Shown piece after piece: positions 19,501 through 28,337 of a DNA stretch of 64,000 bases. Under the pieces are notes generated by a model. It was not told the origin of the DNA. It saw nothing but the letters and a program-made list of their open reading frames with translations, and ran no database searches. The position numbers were made by a program, and so were the translations under genes. How positions within the stretch are numbered: position 1 is the stretch's first letter; each line of letters opens with the position of its first letter. The stretch lies in assembly GCA_049487715.1 (NCBI GenBank), contig CP150562.1:434001-498000 (forward strand), in the 5' to 3' direction. This stretch comes from Pycnococcus provasolii. Taxonomy: Eukaryota > Chlorophyta > Pseudoscourfieldiophyceae > Pseudoscourfieldiales.

Positions 19501-20858
19501 AGCTCGTGAGCGTGCTCGAGGAGGATTACAACATAAGCCCGGTGCTGCTGCGCTATATGGGCCTTCTCGTTCAGGTTTACTTCATCGCTCACCTGCTCGC
19601 CTGCTTCTGGTTCTACGTCACGCTCAGCGGCATGCAAGAGTCTCATGCCACGCCTTCTAAAGTGGAGTACTGCTCGGACGACGCCGTTCGATGTGTGTGG
19701 TGGGTGGAGGACGGGCTCGTGACGGAGAGCTTGGCAACGAAGTACGTGGCGTCGCTTTACTGGTCCTTCACGACCATGACAACCGTCGGGTACGGCGACA
19801 TCATCGCCGGATCGGATGCGGAGCTTCTGTACTCGAGCTTTGCTATGCTTCTCGGCGTGACCGTATTTGGCTACATCGTCGGCAGCGTTGTTAGCCTTGT
19901 GGCACGCATGTCAGAGACTACGCAGCGGCAGAAGGAGCGGCTGCAGGAGGTGAAGAACTACATGAATGAGAAGAATTTGAACGGCAATCTTCAGCGGCGT
20001 GTGAAGAAGTATTACGAGCACTACCTCTCGCAGCGATCTGCTTTTGCCGAGGACAACATTCTAGACGAGCTCACCGCGAGGCTAAAGAACGAGGTGCTAC
20101 TTTACGTCAATCGCGAGACGGTGAAAAATATCACCTTCTTCGGAAATCTCGACGAGGAGTTCATCAGCCACGTGGTGCAGATCATGAAGATGCAATTTTA
20201 TGTACCCGGCGACTACGTGTTCCGCGAGGGCGAGTACGGCAAGGAGATGTACTTCGTCGTGCGTGGAACCGTTGAGCACGTCCTCAAGCCCAACACGGAA
20301 GAAGAAAAGTTGGAGCACGTTAGCTCGGAGGGTGACAGCTTTGGCGACCTTGCGGCTCTCGCGACGACTAGACGATACGAGACAGCTCGCACCAAGCTTC
20401 ACAGCGCCCTATTTGTGCTGCATCAGGATTCAATCACTCATATGATGAACCTGAATCCACAGCTCGCGTCCAAGCTAGAGCAGCTGATCATGACCGATTA
20501 TGCAACGGGCGAGCGGACTGAGACTGAGGATGTGGGCTATCCGACAGATCCGAAAGACAAGGGGGCTCTGCTATGGTACCTTCACTTGGATAGAGATGGC
20601 GTGGAACCCGTGAGCGAGCTCAGGAATGTGATGGAGAGCATGTACGTCCCTGCGAGAGGAGATAACCGAGGAGCGATCATGAAGGCTGTGCATCGGACGC
20701 CTTCCCCTCCCCAGCCTCCGGCCGAGGTGACGAAGCTTCCAGGTAGCGTATCGACGCCGCCGGAAGACACTGCCTCGCACGCGATCGACAACATTTCTGG
20801 TTCAAGTGGTGAAGGCGGCGTGGAAGGCGGCTCAGATTCGGGCGTCAACTCCGCGTAA
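16572..20858 (+). CDS. Tandem two-unit voltage/cyclic-nucleotide-gated K+ channel
   Basis: 1428 residues containing two complete six-helix units of the EAG/CNG/AKT type. Unit 1: S1-S2 from ~residue 140 (ILYSVLIIPYRLGFDHEA), S4 FKIIKIIRLLRLLKLARL (~240-262), pore TMTAVGYGDV (GYGD ~343), then a C-linker and a CNBD-like domain with GEHFGEMSLLKGAVRK (~530). Unit 2: ILYSVISTPFRLGFDYPA (~860), S4 LKLVRILRLVRLLKLARL (~955-975), pore TMTTVGYGDI (~1072) and a CNBD-like domain with EGDSFGDLAAL (~1255). Both filters are GYG, predicting K+ selectivity; both S4s are charged. Neither CNBD has the classical GE-x-x-L...R-T/S-A, so direct cNMP binding is doubtful. The family normally has one unit per polypeptide; two chains would build a pore here. 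The N-terminus is charged and the linker acidic and phospho-site-like. Confidence 0.93.
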   Translation: MMYGAALKSQETRRIKKPDKGDLAGSKSFLLQVSEREAEKEKEKEREAGNSPSEAGDYERGMSSREASPSTQNNAAEDKGQKAFATATKMRSVIGAFAADQKGSAARKKWLSAITKVNAARAFKSKSRVIDPQSTGRVTWDLVLGIPILYSVLIIPYRLGFDHEATGFFYWLDISIDCMFGIDIILNFMTGYYDDQELLVTDVGLIAKNYVRGWFPIDFVSTVPFDLLAEVVLGSSGSSAFKIIKIIRLLRLLKLARLKKLAKIVNDIEEAINMNAAMVRLLRLLFNIVFVSHMLACMWYAISTLKDYEDNNWVSNYGLEGKTFRTKYLASFYWTIATMTAVGYGDVVAVNDAERMYSIFTQLVGSSIFGFLIGNIATLIDTIDIQGGAIKRKMQNMKDYMTDRKLPRELQTRIRKYYQYYLQRISVFDEQGIMRELSSNLRDKVSMEANKSIVSTMTLFKDMDSVFISSIVINLRPFFALPGDVVAKEGEMGVEMYFLYDGMVELNMRRGKKMIIIGFLDKGEHFGEMSLLKGAVRKVGLRATTYCEIFSLSKYDLEEALQFNPEALERMLKISDERGNSLDQIMNSIESGEETCEEMESRGEGSGDDDEEEKVEDKASGDSPQPKSIYSPNKGGPRHTATEAPEPMTIMWVLKHVCQMNLGKALADRREKIRRHAAATSASSKDLIYEMAKFIVMPNGELMPGLDMKSMSFSEQKLHDEHAHQTVKTRRLVRFDPNTGQADVPISRAETMRRLSSFNVGREGDSLSPSASVSAPQTPMAGPTPSMLQTASMLQREMRPSLETAAQATGLTQEAIEKALKKGKKIFMPQETEETEKSLYKRYIIPPDSDLKTRINLIVAFLILYSVISTPFRLGFDYPATGGWYVFDWMCDIGFFIDIAVNFRTAFVDVSGVVETVPNAIANNYLKGWFTIDFVSTVPIDFVIGQLVGGGGQTLRALKLVRILRLVRLLKLARLGKLVSVLEEDYNISPVLLRYMGLLVQVYFIAHLLACFWFYVTLSGMQESHATPSKVEYCSDDAVRCVWWVEDGLVTESLATKYVASLYWSFTTMTTVGYGDIIAGSDAELLYSSFAMLLGVTVFGYIVGSVVSLVARMSETTQRQKERLQEVKNYMNEKNLNGNLQRRVKKYYEHYLSQRSAFAEDNILDELTARLKNEVLLYVNRETVKNITFFGNLDEEFISHVVQIMKMQFYVPGDYVFREGEYGKEMYFVVRGTVEHVLKPNTEEEKLEHVSSEGDSFGDLAALATTRRYETARTKLHSALFVLHQDSITHMMNLNPQLASKLEQLIMTDYATGERTETEDVGYPTDPKDKGALLWYLHLDRDGVEPVSELRNVMESMYVPARGDNRGAIMKAVHRTPSPPQPPAEVTKLPGSVSTPPEDTASHAIDNISGSSGEGGVEGGSDSGVNSA

Positions 20859-21430
20859 GCTGGAAAGAGTTGGCACTCCTGAGGAGTGTCACTTGTCCTG
20901 CTCACTCACAAGGTTGCTCACAGCGCTCATAAGCGTATATATTATTATTATTATCTAATATATCTATCTATTCTTTGCAGTACAGTACAGTACAGTACAG
21001 TACATGTACGGCGGAGAGGTTGACTAGACTATATATAGCGCTTTGTATCATTAATCACAACGAAGACAGTAACTTTTACCATGCGAAATAGTTATACGTT
21101 ACATGATACCAAATACATTTGTGCCATACGGTATCTTACGGTACTTGCTGTCAGTCATACATAAACCTTTAGTAGTACGAACAACATACTGTAATAGACT
21201 GCTGTGCAAGTTCGCTCATGGAATCCACCGGTCGGATTTATCTCTTGGATTGACCACCAGAATCATCGAAGGTAGGAAAAAGTACCGGCCAAATATTAGC
21301 TCCGGGCGTCCGACCATTGGTGGATCCCATCGGTGGGCCTCCTCACTTGCTCTTGCAAGCTCCCTTGCCCGGCCGCAAAACGGCTCCGTCCGGCGTTTTC
21401 CGCACCTGCCATCACTTCTTGAGCACGCTG
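20859..21430. other. intergenic with ATT and TACAG microsatellites
   Basis: Contains an (ATT)n stretch at 20938-20954 and five TACAG repeats at about 20979-21003. The remainder is AT-richer than the genes and shows no open frame of note. Presumed promoter of the ligand-gated channel gene. Confidence 0.55.
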
Positions 21431-22954
21431 ATGGCCGGTGCTCTCACGCTCGCGGTGGGCGTGTACCTGCTCGCGCTCAGCGGCGACGACGCGCTCACGG
21501 GCCTGACGACCGCGGAATTCCTCCTGTACACGAAGGTCTACCGTGGAGACAAATTGGCGGAAACGGAACACGGCAATGACAGTGCTCATGTCACAAACTC
21601 CTTGTCTTTGCAGGCGTCTTCGTCGGCCGGTATTGACTCGTACTTCAAATCGCCGGCGCCAGCTTGCCCGCGAGACGCGCTGTGGAGGCCTGCAGAACTA
21701 CTGGGTGACAATAACGACGAGCCGGTGGCCCGTCTCGTCAACGGCGACAGGTACACGAAGTATGAAAGCTGCCCGAAAGGTGCTGAGGTACCTACTTTTA
21801 AGTGCTCTCGTGTCATGGGCACTCTAAGCTACAAAGCCACGTTGAGAGACTTTCCATTTCACAGTCAAGACTTTGCTGTGCTTGTCGAAGAAGATGTCAT
21901 GGAAAACTCTGGACAACAAGCTGGCGCGCACTTTGGCAGAAGAACTGTTGAAAACATGTGCGTCCTGAATTCTCTCACAGGGCTATCGAGCAACGTCGCG
22001 AACGGCGTGCAGTTCGCAAGCTTGACCTGGGGTACGCGTGCAAGCGCAAAGTGCTATCCACCCTTGACAGGCTGTGTGACTGGCAACGAGACGGCGTGCG
22101 AGGCGGCTGGGGATGGTAACAAGGAGGAAAAGGACGAGTGTCTGCTCAGCGACGGCTCGGTTATCACTCCCAGACGGCGCGTCTCCCTGTATGCGATTGG
22201 GCGAAACAGCGTCGCCAAAGCGTTGCTCAGATACTTTCTCGTGCCTGCGGCAGTTGCGTCGCTTGTCCTGTGCACGTTCGTCATGCATCCTATCGACGAC
22301 TTGTCAAGCCGGTACTCGGCCAACTCAGGCTTGCTCATCAGCACAGTTCTCTTTCATTTGAGTATCACATCAACGGCATTCCGATCAAGCCGTTTCACGC
22401 GTTTTGACCGTGTCATGATCAGCGTGTACGGCCTTCTATGGTTAACGCTTGCCTTCAACGCGACGTTGTACTTCCTCAACCGTCGCAGTTGGATGAAGAT
22501 CAACCGTAGGAAGTACAGGAGCTACGCGCGCACTCTGAACATTGTCATCGGCGTGTACCTCGCACTGAGCACATTTGTGAGCTGGTTTGCGGTAGCATTC
22601 GTGAGTCCGACGTCGGATCTTGCATCCCCGTACCTGACGCTCTTTTTCTACGCACTTTTGCCTGTTGTCGGCACGGTTGCACATTTCACATACCTCCGCC
22701 GCATGCTTCCGCTTGTTGGCCCTCGTCATGCACAGCCGTCGGAACGTTATCACGATATGGAATACGGCGTTGAAATGCAAGGTCCATCATCCGGATTCCC
22801 TTCTGATCGCGACCTTGCCGCAGAGCACTCCGCACTATTGCTTCCCGGTGGATACCAACAACGCAGCGTACCCTCTGCTGCCTCGGAGCGGCACAGCAGG
22901 AGCCATCTTATGCTTGGAAGCAGCGATGGTATCTCAAACAGGGACGAGGACTAA
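21431..22954 (+). CDS. Pentameric ligand-gated ion channel (Cys-loop superfamily) homologue
   Basis: About 507 residues from the first ATG; the longer frame starts at a TTG. It begins with a signal-peptide-like helix (MAGALTLAVGVYLLALSG). An extracellular domain follows with an ALWRP segment and YKATLRDFPFHSQDFAVLVE, corresponding to the hallmark beta-strand and loop (dFPFD-x-Q-x-l-x-i) of the superfamily. Then come four helices: M1 ALLRYFLVPAAVASLVLCTF, the M1-M2 loop and M2 after DDLSSRYSANSGLLISTVLF, M3 FDRVMISVYGLLWLTLAF, and M4 FFYALLPVVGTVAHFTYL, which sits on the C-terminal side of an extra hydrophobic helix TLNIVIGVYLALSTFVSWF. The Ser/Asp-rich tail is cytosolic or terminal. Canonical loop cysteines 13 apart are not evident, as in prokaryotic members. 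Ligand unknown. The extra helix makes topology uncertain. Confidence 0.6.
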   Translation: MAGALTLAVGVYLLALSGDDALTGLTTAEFLLYTKVYRGDKLAETEHGNDSAHVTNSLSLQASSSAGIDSYFKSPAPACPRDALWRPAELLGDNNDEPVARLVNGDRYTKYESCPKGAEVPTFKCSRVMGTLSYKATLRDFPFHSQDFAVLVEEDVMENSGQQAGAHFGRRTVENMCVLNSLTGLSSNVANGVQFASLTWGTRASAKCYPPLTGCVTGNETACEAAGDGNKEEKDECLLSDGSVITPRRRVSLYAIGRNSVAKALLRYFLVPAAVASLVLCTFVMHPIDDLSSRYSANSGLLISTVLFHLSITSTAFRSSRFTRFDRVMISVYGLLWLTLAFNATLYFLNRRSWMKINRRKYRSYARTLNIVIGVYLALSTFVSWFAVAFVSPTSDLASPYLTLFFYALLPVVGTVAHFTYLRRMLPLVGPRHAQPSERYHDMEYGVEMQGPSSGFPSDRDLAAEHSALLLPGGYQQRSVPSAASERHSRSHLMLGSSDGISNRDED

Positions 22955-23194
22955 CAACTGACTGCCATGATGAATGGTGTGTAAAAACAAAATATGATTT
23001 TACCCTGTCGTGTGAAACTCTAGCTACTATGAGTAGGGGTTATCGAATGGTGTAAAAACAAAGGGACCAACCGAATCACATCTGTTGTGCGATCCGAGAG
23101 TAAAATTGCCCTCACAAGATTCATCCATGAATCGCAGCCAACATCAAGTCACGCGCATCTAGCGTTAAAGGCACGCCACCATCAAGAAAGAAGA

Positions 23195-23587
23195 ATGGTG
23201 AATGCGATGACGATGACGATGACGGTGTCGCTCGTAGCAGCACCGGTAGCAGCACTGATGATGATTGTAGTACAGGCTGGCGCCGCCGCCGCCGCAACAA
23301 CAACCAGTTTGCCAAACCCGTGGCCGCGTCGATTCAAAGCACACACTCTGACGTACTTTCCCACGAATAAAAACCAAGTCGTCGTTCAATTGGCCGCAAT
23401 GTTCTTTGATTCCACCGAACAACGCCAGCGCTTCGACCATGTCGTCACGCGCGGACAGCCGCTTCGACCAAACTCGTCGAGGATCACCACAGAAATCTGG
23501 CGTCCACTGGGGGCGTTAGATCGGCCTTTAAGCAAACCCTTTACGGGAGTACGGGATCCATCACTCAGGTCGTGTGTTTCTTGCTAG
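23195..23587 (+). CDS. Small putative secreted protein, possibly truncated
   Basis: 130 residues from ATG 23195. A strong signal peptide (VSLVAAPVAALMMIVVQAGA, ending AAAA) is followed by PNPWPRRFKAHTLTYFPTNK and FFDSTEQRQRFDHVV. The last segment recalls the repeated 'YYD...RQRFD' strand of ependymin-like secreted proteins, but only about 40 residues fit and the C-terminal part does not. It may be a 5' exon or the broken remains of a longer gene. The frame could also begin 36 codons upstream, but signal peptide position favours this start. Confidence 0.4.
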   Translation: MVNAMTMTMTVSLVAAPVAALMMIVVQAGAAAAATTTSLPNPWPRRFKAHTLTYFPTNKNQVVVQLAAMFFDSTEQRQRFDHVVTRGQPLRPNSSRITTEIWRPLGALDRPLSKPFTGVRDPSLRSCVSC

Positions 23588-23971
23588 AAATACTCAACTC
23601 TTGTATTTACCGTGAATTTAGTCGGCCGGATCCAGTTTTTGCCCCAAAGGAGGTTTTGGGGGACCCAGGTATTCTTAAGGTAGGAAAGGGCCCCTCCGTA
23701 GGAGTGGGGACCCACCATTAAACCTGGTCTTGTCCATCAGTGCTACTTCCTTCCTCCCAAACAGGTCCAGGCCCCCTCCTGGGGGGAGTTGGCTGTGGTT
23801 GTGGTTGAGTTGGTCCCATCGAATCGTATACGACCGGCGGCGGCGATTTCCCCATCAGGCCCCCATCACTCGCTCATCATATCATATCATATCACCACCG
23901 GTCGTATTGTTGATTTTTGATATCGTCTTCTCTTCTGGTGCTCGTTTGTTTTTTAGTAACTTTGTAGTACA
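23588..23971. other. intergenic, AspRS promoter region
   Basis: No gene recognised. It contains an ATCAT(ATCAT) run at about 23876-23893 and a T-rich stretch just before the AspRS start codon. Confidence 0.5.
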
Positions 23972-25678
23972 ATGTGGTTCGACGATAGGTCTGTGACGCT
24001 ACCCTCTGCCTCAGTGGCATCTACCTCTGCAGGTGCTGGTGCTGGTCCTGCTCACGATGCTGATGCAGCTGCTGCGGGATCATCGGGCAAAAAAGCGGAG
24101 AAGAAAGCTGCAGCCAAAGCGGCGAAGGAAGCGAAAAAAGCTGCCAACGCTGCAAAACAAGCTGCACAGGCATCATCCGTTGACGACAACGATCCGCTCA
24201 AGCACAGGTACGGTGACGCGGAGATGATCCAGAGCAAAAACATCAGCGGGAAAACGTGGACAACCGTGCGCGATCTCGACTTGACCAAAAAGGACCAGGA
24301 AGTGCTCGTGCGAGCGCGTGTGCAGGCGGTGCGAGGTAAGGGAAAGTCCGCCTTCCTCGTGCTGCGCTCGGAAAGCTTCACAGTGCAGGCGATTCTGTTC
24401 GTCGACGACGTTACCGTCTCCAAGGGCATGGTCAAGTACGCGTCCAACATACCCAAAGAGTCCATGGTCGACGTGGCGGGGTTCGTGCGCCAGCCGGGTG
24501 AAAAGGTGAAGAGCTGTACGCAGCAGGATGTCGAAATTCAGGTGACGGGAATCTCAACCATCAGCAAGACATCCACCGCGCTGCCGTTCGAGCTCGCGGA
24601 TGCCGCGCGAAGCACGAAGGAGGTGGAGGAGGCGAAGGCGCGAGGCGAGAACCTGCCCACAGTCCTGCAGGATCACCGACTCAACAACCGCGTGCTCGAC
24701 CTTCGCACGCCGGCAAACAACGCCATCTTCCAGATACAGAGCGGTGTTTGCATGCTGTTCCGCGAGATCCTTCTCTCGAAGGGATTCCGCGAGATACACA
24801 CACCGAAGCTGATTGCCGGTGCGTCCGAGGGAGGCTCGTCCGTCTTCAAGCTGCAGTACATGGGAAACTACCCCAGCCTCGCACGGCCGGCGTGTCTCGC
24901 GCAAAGTCCTCAGGTGTACAAGCAGATGTGCATCTGCAGTGACTTCGACAAGGTGTTCGAGATTGGGCCAGTCTTCCGCGCAGAGGACTCCAACACGCAC
25001 CGCCACATGTGCGAATTTACGGGTCTCGACATTGAGATGAGCATCAAGGAACACTACTTCGAGGTGCTCGACGTGATTGGCGACATGTTCAACTACATCT
25101 TCGAGGGCCTGAACAAGAGGTTCAAAAAGGAGCTCGACGCCGTGCGCGAACAGTACCCGTTCGAGGACATCGAATTCCTTCCCAAGGCTCTCAAGCTCAC
25201 GTTTGCCGAGGGTATCAAGATGCTCCACGAGGCTGGGTACACGCACGTCGACCCGTACGGCGACCTGAACACGGAGACGGAGCGCGTGCTCGGCAAGCTC
25301 GTCAAGCAGAAGTACAAGACGGACTTTTTCATCCTTCACAAGTACCCGCTTTCCGTGCGCCCGTTCTACACGATGCCGTGCCCGGAGGACGACAAGCTGT
25401 CGAACAGCTTTGACGTGTTCATCCGTGGCGAGGAGATTATCAGCGGTGCACAGCGTATCCACGACCCGGAGCTGCTCATTCAGCGTGGCAAGGAGCTCGA
25501 CGTTGACCCCGAGACGGTCAATCTGTACGCTGGCGAGGGTGGTATGCTTCGCTTCGGAGCTCCGCCGCACGGAGGATGCGGAGTTGGACTGGAGAGAGTT
25601 GTCATGCTTTTCATGGGCCTGAATAACATTCGCAAGACCAGCCTGTTCCCGCGCGATCCAAATCGTCTGACGCCGTAA
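23972..25678 (+). CDS. Aspartyl-tRNA synthetase, eukaryotic cytosolic type
   Basis: 568 residues. It charges tRNA-Asp with aspartate in cytosolic translation. The N-terminal Ala/Lys-rich helix (residues ~30-65) is the tRNA-binding extension of eukaryotic class IIb enzymes. The OB-fold anticodon domain follows (VLVRARVQAVRGKGKSAFLV). Class II motif 1 lies near FREILLSKGFREIHTPKLI, motif 2 is FEIGPVFRAEDSNTHRHMCE and motif 3 is GGCGVGLERVVMLFMGL, ending in NNIRKTSLFPRDP, the conserved terminus of AspRS. The active-site flipping-loop region GASEGGSSVF is present. The sequence is compact and complete, with no intron. Confidence 0.96.
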   Translation: MWFDDRSVTLPSASVASTSAGAGAGPAHDADAAAAGSSGKKAEKKAAAKAAKEAKKAANAAKQAAQASSVDDNDPLKHRYGDAEMIQSKNISGKTWTTVRDLDLTKKDQEVLVRARVQAVRGKGKSAFLVLRSESFTVQAILFVDDVTVSKGMVKYASNIPKESMVDVAGFVRQPGEKVKSCTQQDVEIQVTGISTISKTSTALPFELADAARSTKEVEEAKARGENLPTVLQDHRLNNRVLDLRTPANNAIFQIQSGVCMLFREILLSKGFREIHTPKLIAGASEGGSSVFKLQYMGNYPSLARPACLAQSPQVYKQMCICSDFDKVFEIGPVFRAEDSNTHRHMCEFTGLDIEMSIKEHYFEVLDVIGDMFNYIFEGLNKRFKKELDAVREQYPFEDIEFLPKALKLTFAEGIKMLHEAGYTHVDPYGDLNTETERVLGKLVKQKYKTDFFILHKYPLSVRPFYTMPCPEDDKLSNSFDVFIRGEEIISGAQRIHDPELLIQRGKELDVDPETVNLYAGEGGMLRFGAPPHGGCGVGLERVVMLFMGLNNIRKTSLFPRDPNRLTP

Positions 25679-25794
25679 AAAATGGGAATCATCATACTAA
25701 CTAGTAACTAGCATTTTTGCTTTCTTTTTTTATTGTCTAGTTTTCTTTTGTTTACTATTTTGATACACACAAGCAACGGCGGGGACAAGAAAGT

Positions 25795-25802
25795 TTACGC
25801 AC

Positions 25803-25833
<31 letters not shown>

Positions 25834-27336
25834 CTCCTCCTCCTTTTGGAGTTTCTCACTGACAAACTGGTCGACGGCACCCTCCGCTCGTGCAGTGCTC
25901 TCCACTGCAGCCTTCGACAAGCCATCCTCCGCATCTTGATACTTAGTACTTGCTTTCCACTTACCGCTCCACGAAGGTGGATAGTAAGAATCCGTCATGT
26001 TATCTGAAATCTGCTTTTGGACTGAGCCAGGCTCACTCTTCCATAGCGCAACATCCGCGTCGTGTTCCTTGCCACGCGGTGTCTCACGCAACCAAACCTG
26101 TTCAAACTCCTTTGCACTCGGTGCGAGCTTCGACCGCTTTTGGTCGAGGTGCGCCTGATGCACTTCGGCATTGAGTGTGAGATTTCTTGCCTTCATCTGA
26201 GCCATGGCGGCACGTGCTTGCAGGAGAGCCGCCTCACGTTGCGCCTCCGCCGCGCCCTGCACGAGAACTTGGTTCTGCGCATGATGCTCTCTCATCTCCT
26301 TGCGCAGGCGTACGTCGTCTCGCGTCTCGAGGTGCTTTTCGTCCACCTCGCGCCTGCTCTCCTCAGCCTTCACATCTTCCATGCGCTTGCGTGCCTCCCA
26401 TCTTGCCTTGTTTTCCGTCAACTTCAGAGACGTGGCGTCAGGCGCTGGTGGGTACGCCGGCAGCGGCGGAGGCAGAGGCGCTGGAGGTTTGGGCGGCGTG
26501 GGAAAGTTTGGAAACGTCGGCGGTGGCGACGGCGCGACGCAGTCGGCGTTTTTGATCTTATCAGGTCCACAGACGATGAAGCCGTCAACCGTCTCCCCAA
26601 ACGGCGGCTCAGGCGGCGGCGGAGGCGACTGCAGGCACATTCCCTTTTTCGCCATTTTTGGCGTGCACACGATGAACCCATTTTGGTACACGTTAGGAAT
26701 CTTGGGGTTATTCCACGTGTGCTTCGAATTCTCCGAGACGCGTCGTGTTCGTTCCCACCCGTTTCCTCGTTGCGCGACAAGCGCACCCTTCTTGCGGTTG
26801 CCGTCTGGCTTCACGAGCACCTCCTCGCCTAGCCTGTTCTCGAACTTAAGATACGCCGCCGTTTCCAGCGGCGGCGGTGCGAGTACGTTGATTGGCGGTG
26901 GTGCTAGCTCCACGTCCACGGCTGTGCCTCGCAGCTTGGCGTTCGGCGCGTGTCTTCTTAGTATGTTTTCCTGGCCAGTCACCTTGTTGTGGTCGTAGAA
27001 CGGCTTTTCGGTTGCGGAGACGACGTTGACGTCGCTTGGTCTTTGTCTGACCATGCGTGCAGCGGCGTCGACGTCAAGCTGGTGGATCGACGTGACGTGC
27101 GCCTGTGCAACGTCGATACGTCTCGCTCGTCCTTGCATGGCGTGGACGACGGCGTACAGCGCGCCGACGGCGAGAATAACGGCTGCGAGGGTGGATCCGA
27201 TAGCTTGGGACCACGACAGGAGCACGGGAAGGATGCGCTGCGAGAGTGATGGAGACTCGTGGCCAGATTGATTATCATGATGACTTAACAGGAGAGAGCC
27301 ACGACGGGAGACTCCGTGCGTCCATGACGAGAACAT
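25795..27336 (-). CDS. Unknown single-pass membrane protein with paired Cys motif and poly-Ala tail
   Basis: About 513 residues from ATG 27336. The open frame continues 81 codons upstream, but with no membrane or domain signal. One membrane helix (GSTLAAVILAVGALYAVVHA) is followed by a large domain with two copies of a Cys pair motif, NGFIVCTPKMAKKGMC and DGFIVCGPDKIKNADC, separated by Pro-rich linkers, then PPAPLPPPLPAYPPAPD. The C-terminal half is charged and helical (KARWEARKRMEDVKAEESRR). It ends in [16 protein letters not shown], encoded by a (GCC)n run at 25804-25832. The motif could bind a ligand or form a disulfide knot. I recognise no family. Confidence 0.65.
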
Positions 27337-27617
27337 GACACCAACCAAACCGAGAAAAGAGTGTGCTTGCAAGCTCAGATCAACGCAAACGTAGTGGCTT
27401 TGAGTGGAGGCCCAATGCGGGAGCAACGCGATGCGATGCGCTGATGCGATGCGTAAAATATCAATTATTTGGTAGTGGAATTCCCCATCAGGGATGTTGA
27501 ATTGGGAATTGGGATTGGTCCCATCAGTAGTGCTAATTTTTAGTGAGGGGAAGCGTTTTCCTGGTTGTGGAAACCCCACTGATTGATTTTGATCCCTTCG
27601 CTTGATCCCTTGTCAAC

Positions 27618-28316
27618 ATGGTCACGACGATGCGTGTTCTTCCAGTCGTCGTGTGTCTCATGTGTGGTTTCGCATTTGTGACAGTCGCCTCTGGTATCGT
27701 CGCCGCGCTCGCGCTCACGCGTGCGACGCAACTCTTAGAAAGTGCCGCGAACCTTTTAGGCACGTCTCTCGCGCGAGAGCTGGAGTTCGCGGCGCGCACG
27801 TCAATCGTCAGCGCCGCTTGTGTATCAACTGCATGCATCGCAGCCATCGTCGCGACGTCACTCGTGTCAAAAGCTGCTCGCATCGTCGCTATAGTCACGA
27901 ACCTGTTTCTCACGGCATGTGCTATGCTCGCGGCGGCGGTCTTGGCAATCGGGTCGTTTCTGTGGGCGGCGTCGTGGATCGTGCGACTCGCCACGGACCT
28001 GGGGCGACGAGGGATCACCGAAGTTGTGGGTATCGCAACCGAAGTGGCGGAAAACCCAATCGTCGGTGCACTCACCTCATTCCGCAGCGACGGCGGCAAC
28101 GCCACGACCTTGTGTCCAGATTCGTGCGTCGACTTTTCGCGCATCCCAATCGTGGAAGCGGACGTGTGTTTGTGTGGCGACGAGCTCGACGATGTTCGTG
28201 ATTTGATTGGGACAGCAGAGCGCGATGCGATATTTGGCACTGGCGCGAGCGCGTTTGCCGTGGTGGGCGCAATAAGCTTAGCCGTAGGTCACGCGTATGT
28301 AATTAGGCAACTGTGA
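27618..28316 (+). CDS. Unknown four-helix membrane protein
   Basis: 232 residues. Hydrophobic stretches are VLPVVVCLMCGFAFVTVASG, IVSAACVSTACIAAIVATSL, LFLTACAMLAAAVLAIGSFL and GTGASAFAVVGAISLAVGHA. A hydrophilic loop between helices 3 and 4 carries a Cys cluster (LCPDSCVDF and DVCLCGDEL) likely to form disulfides. The layout recalls tetraspanins or claudin-like proteins, but the CCG signature is missing, so I do not assign a family. Divergent from the gene at 25795-27336 with a 281-bp shared upstream region. Confidence 0.65.
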   Translation: MVTTMRVLPVVVCLMCGFAFVTVASGIVAALALTRATQLLESAANLLGTSLARELEFAARTSIVSAACVSTACIAAIVATSLVSKAARIVAIVTNLFLTACAMLAAAVLAIGSFLWAASWIVRLATDLGRRGITEVVGIATEVAENPIVGALTSFRSDGGNATTLCPDSCVDFSRIPIVEADVCLCGDELDDVRDLIGTAERDAIFGTGASAFAVVGAISLAVGHAYVIRQL

Positions 28317-28337
28317 TGATGGTTACAAAACAAGTTC

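Noticed and set aside
23716-23890. Possible additional exon before AspRS
   Set aside because: The aspartyl-tRNA synthetase is complete from 23972 with the expected N-terminal extension, and no donor/acceptor pair fits.
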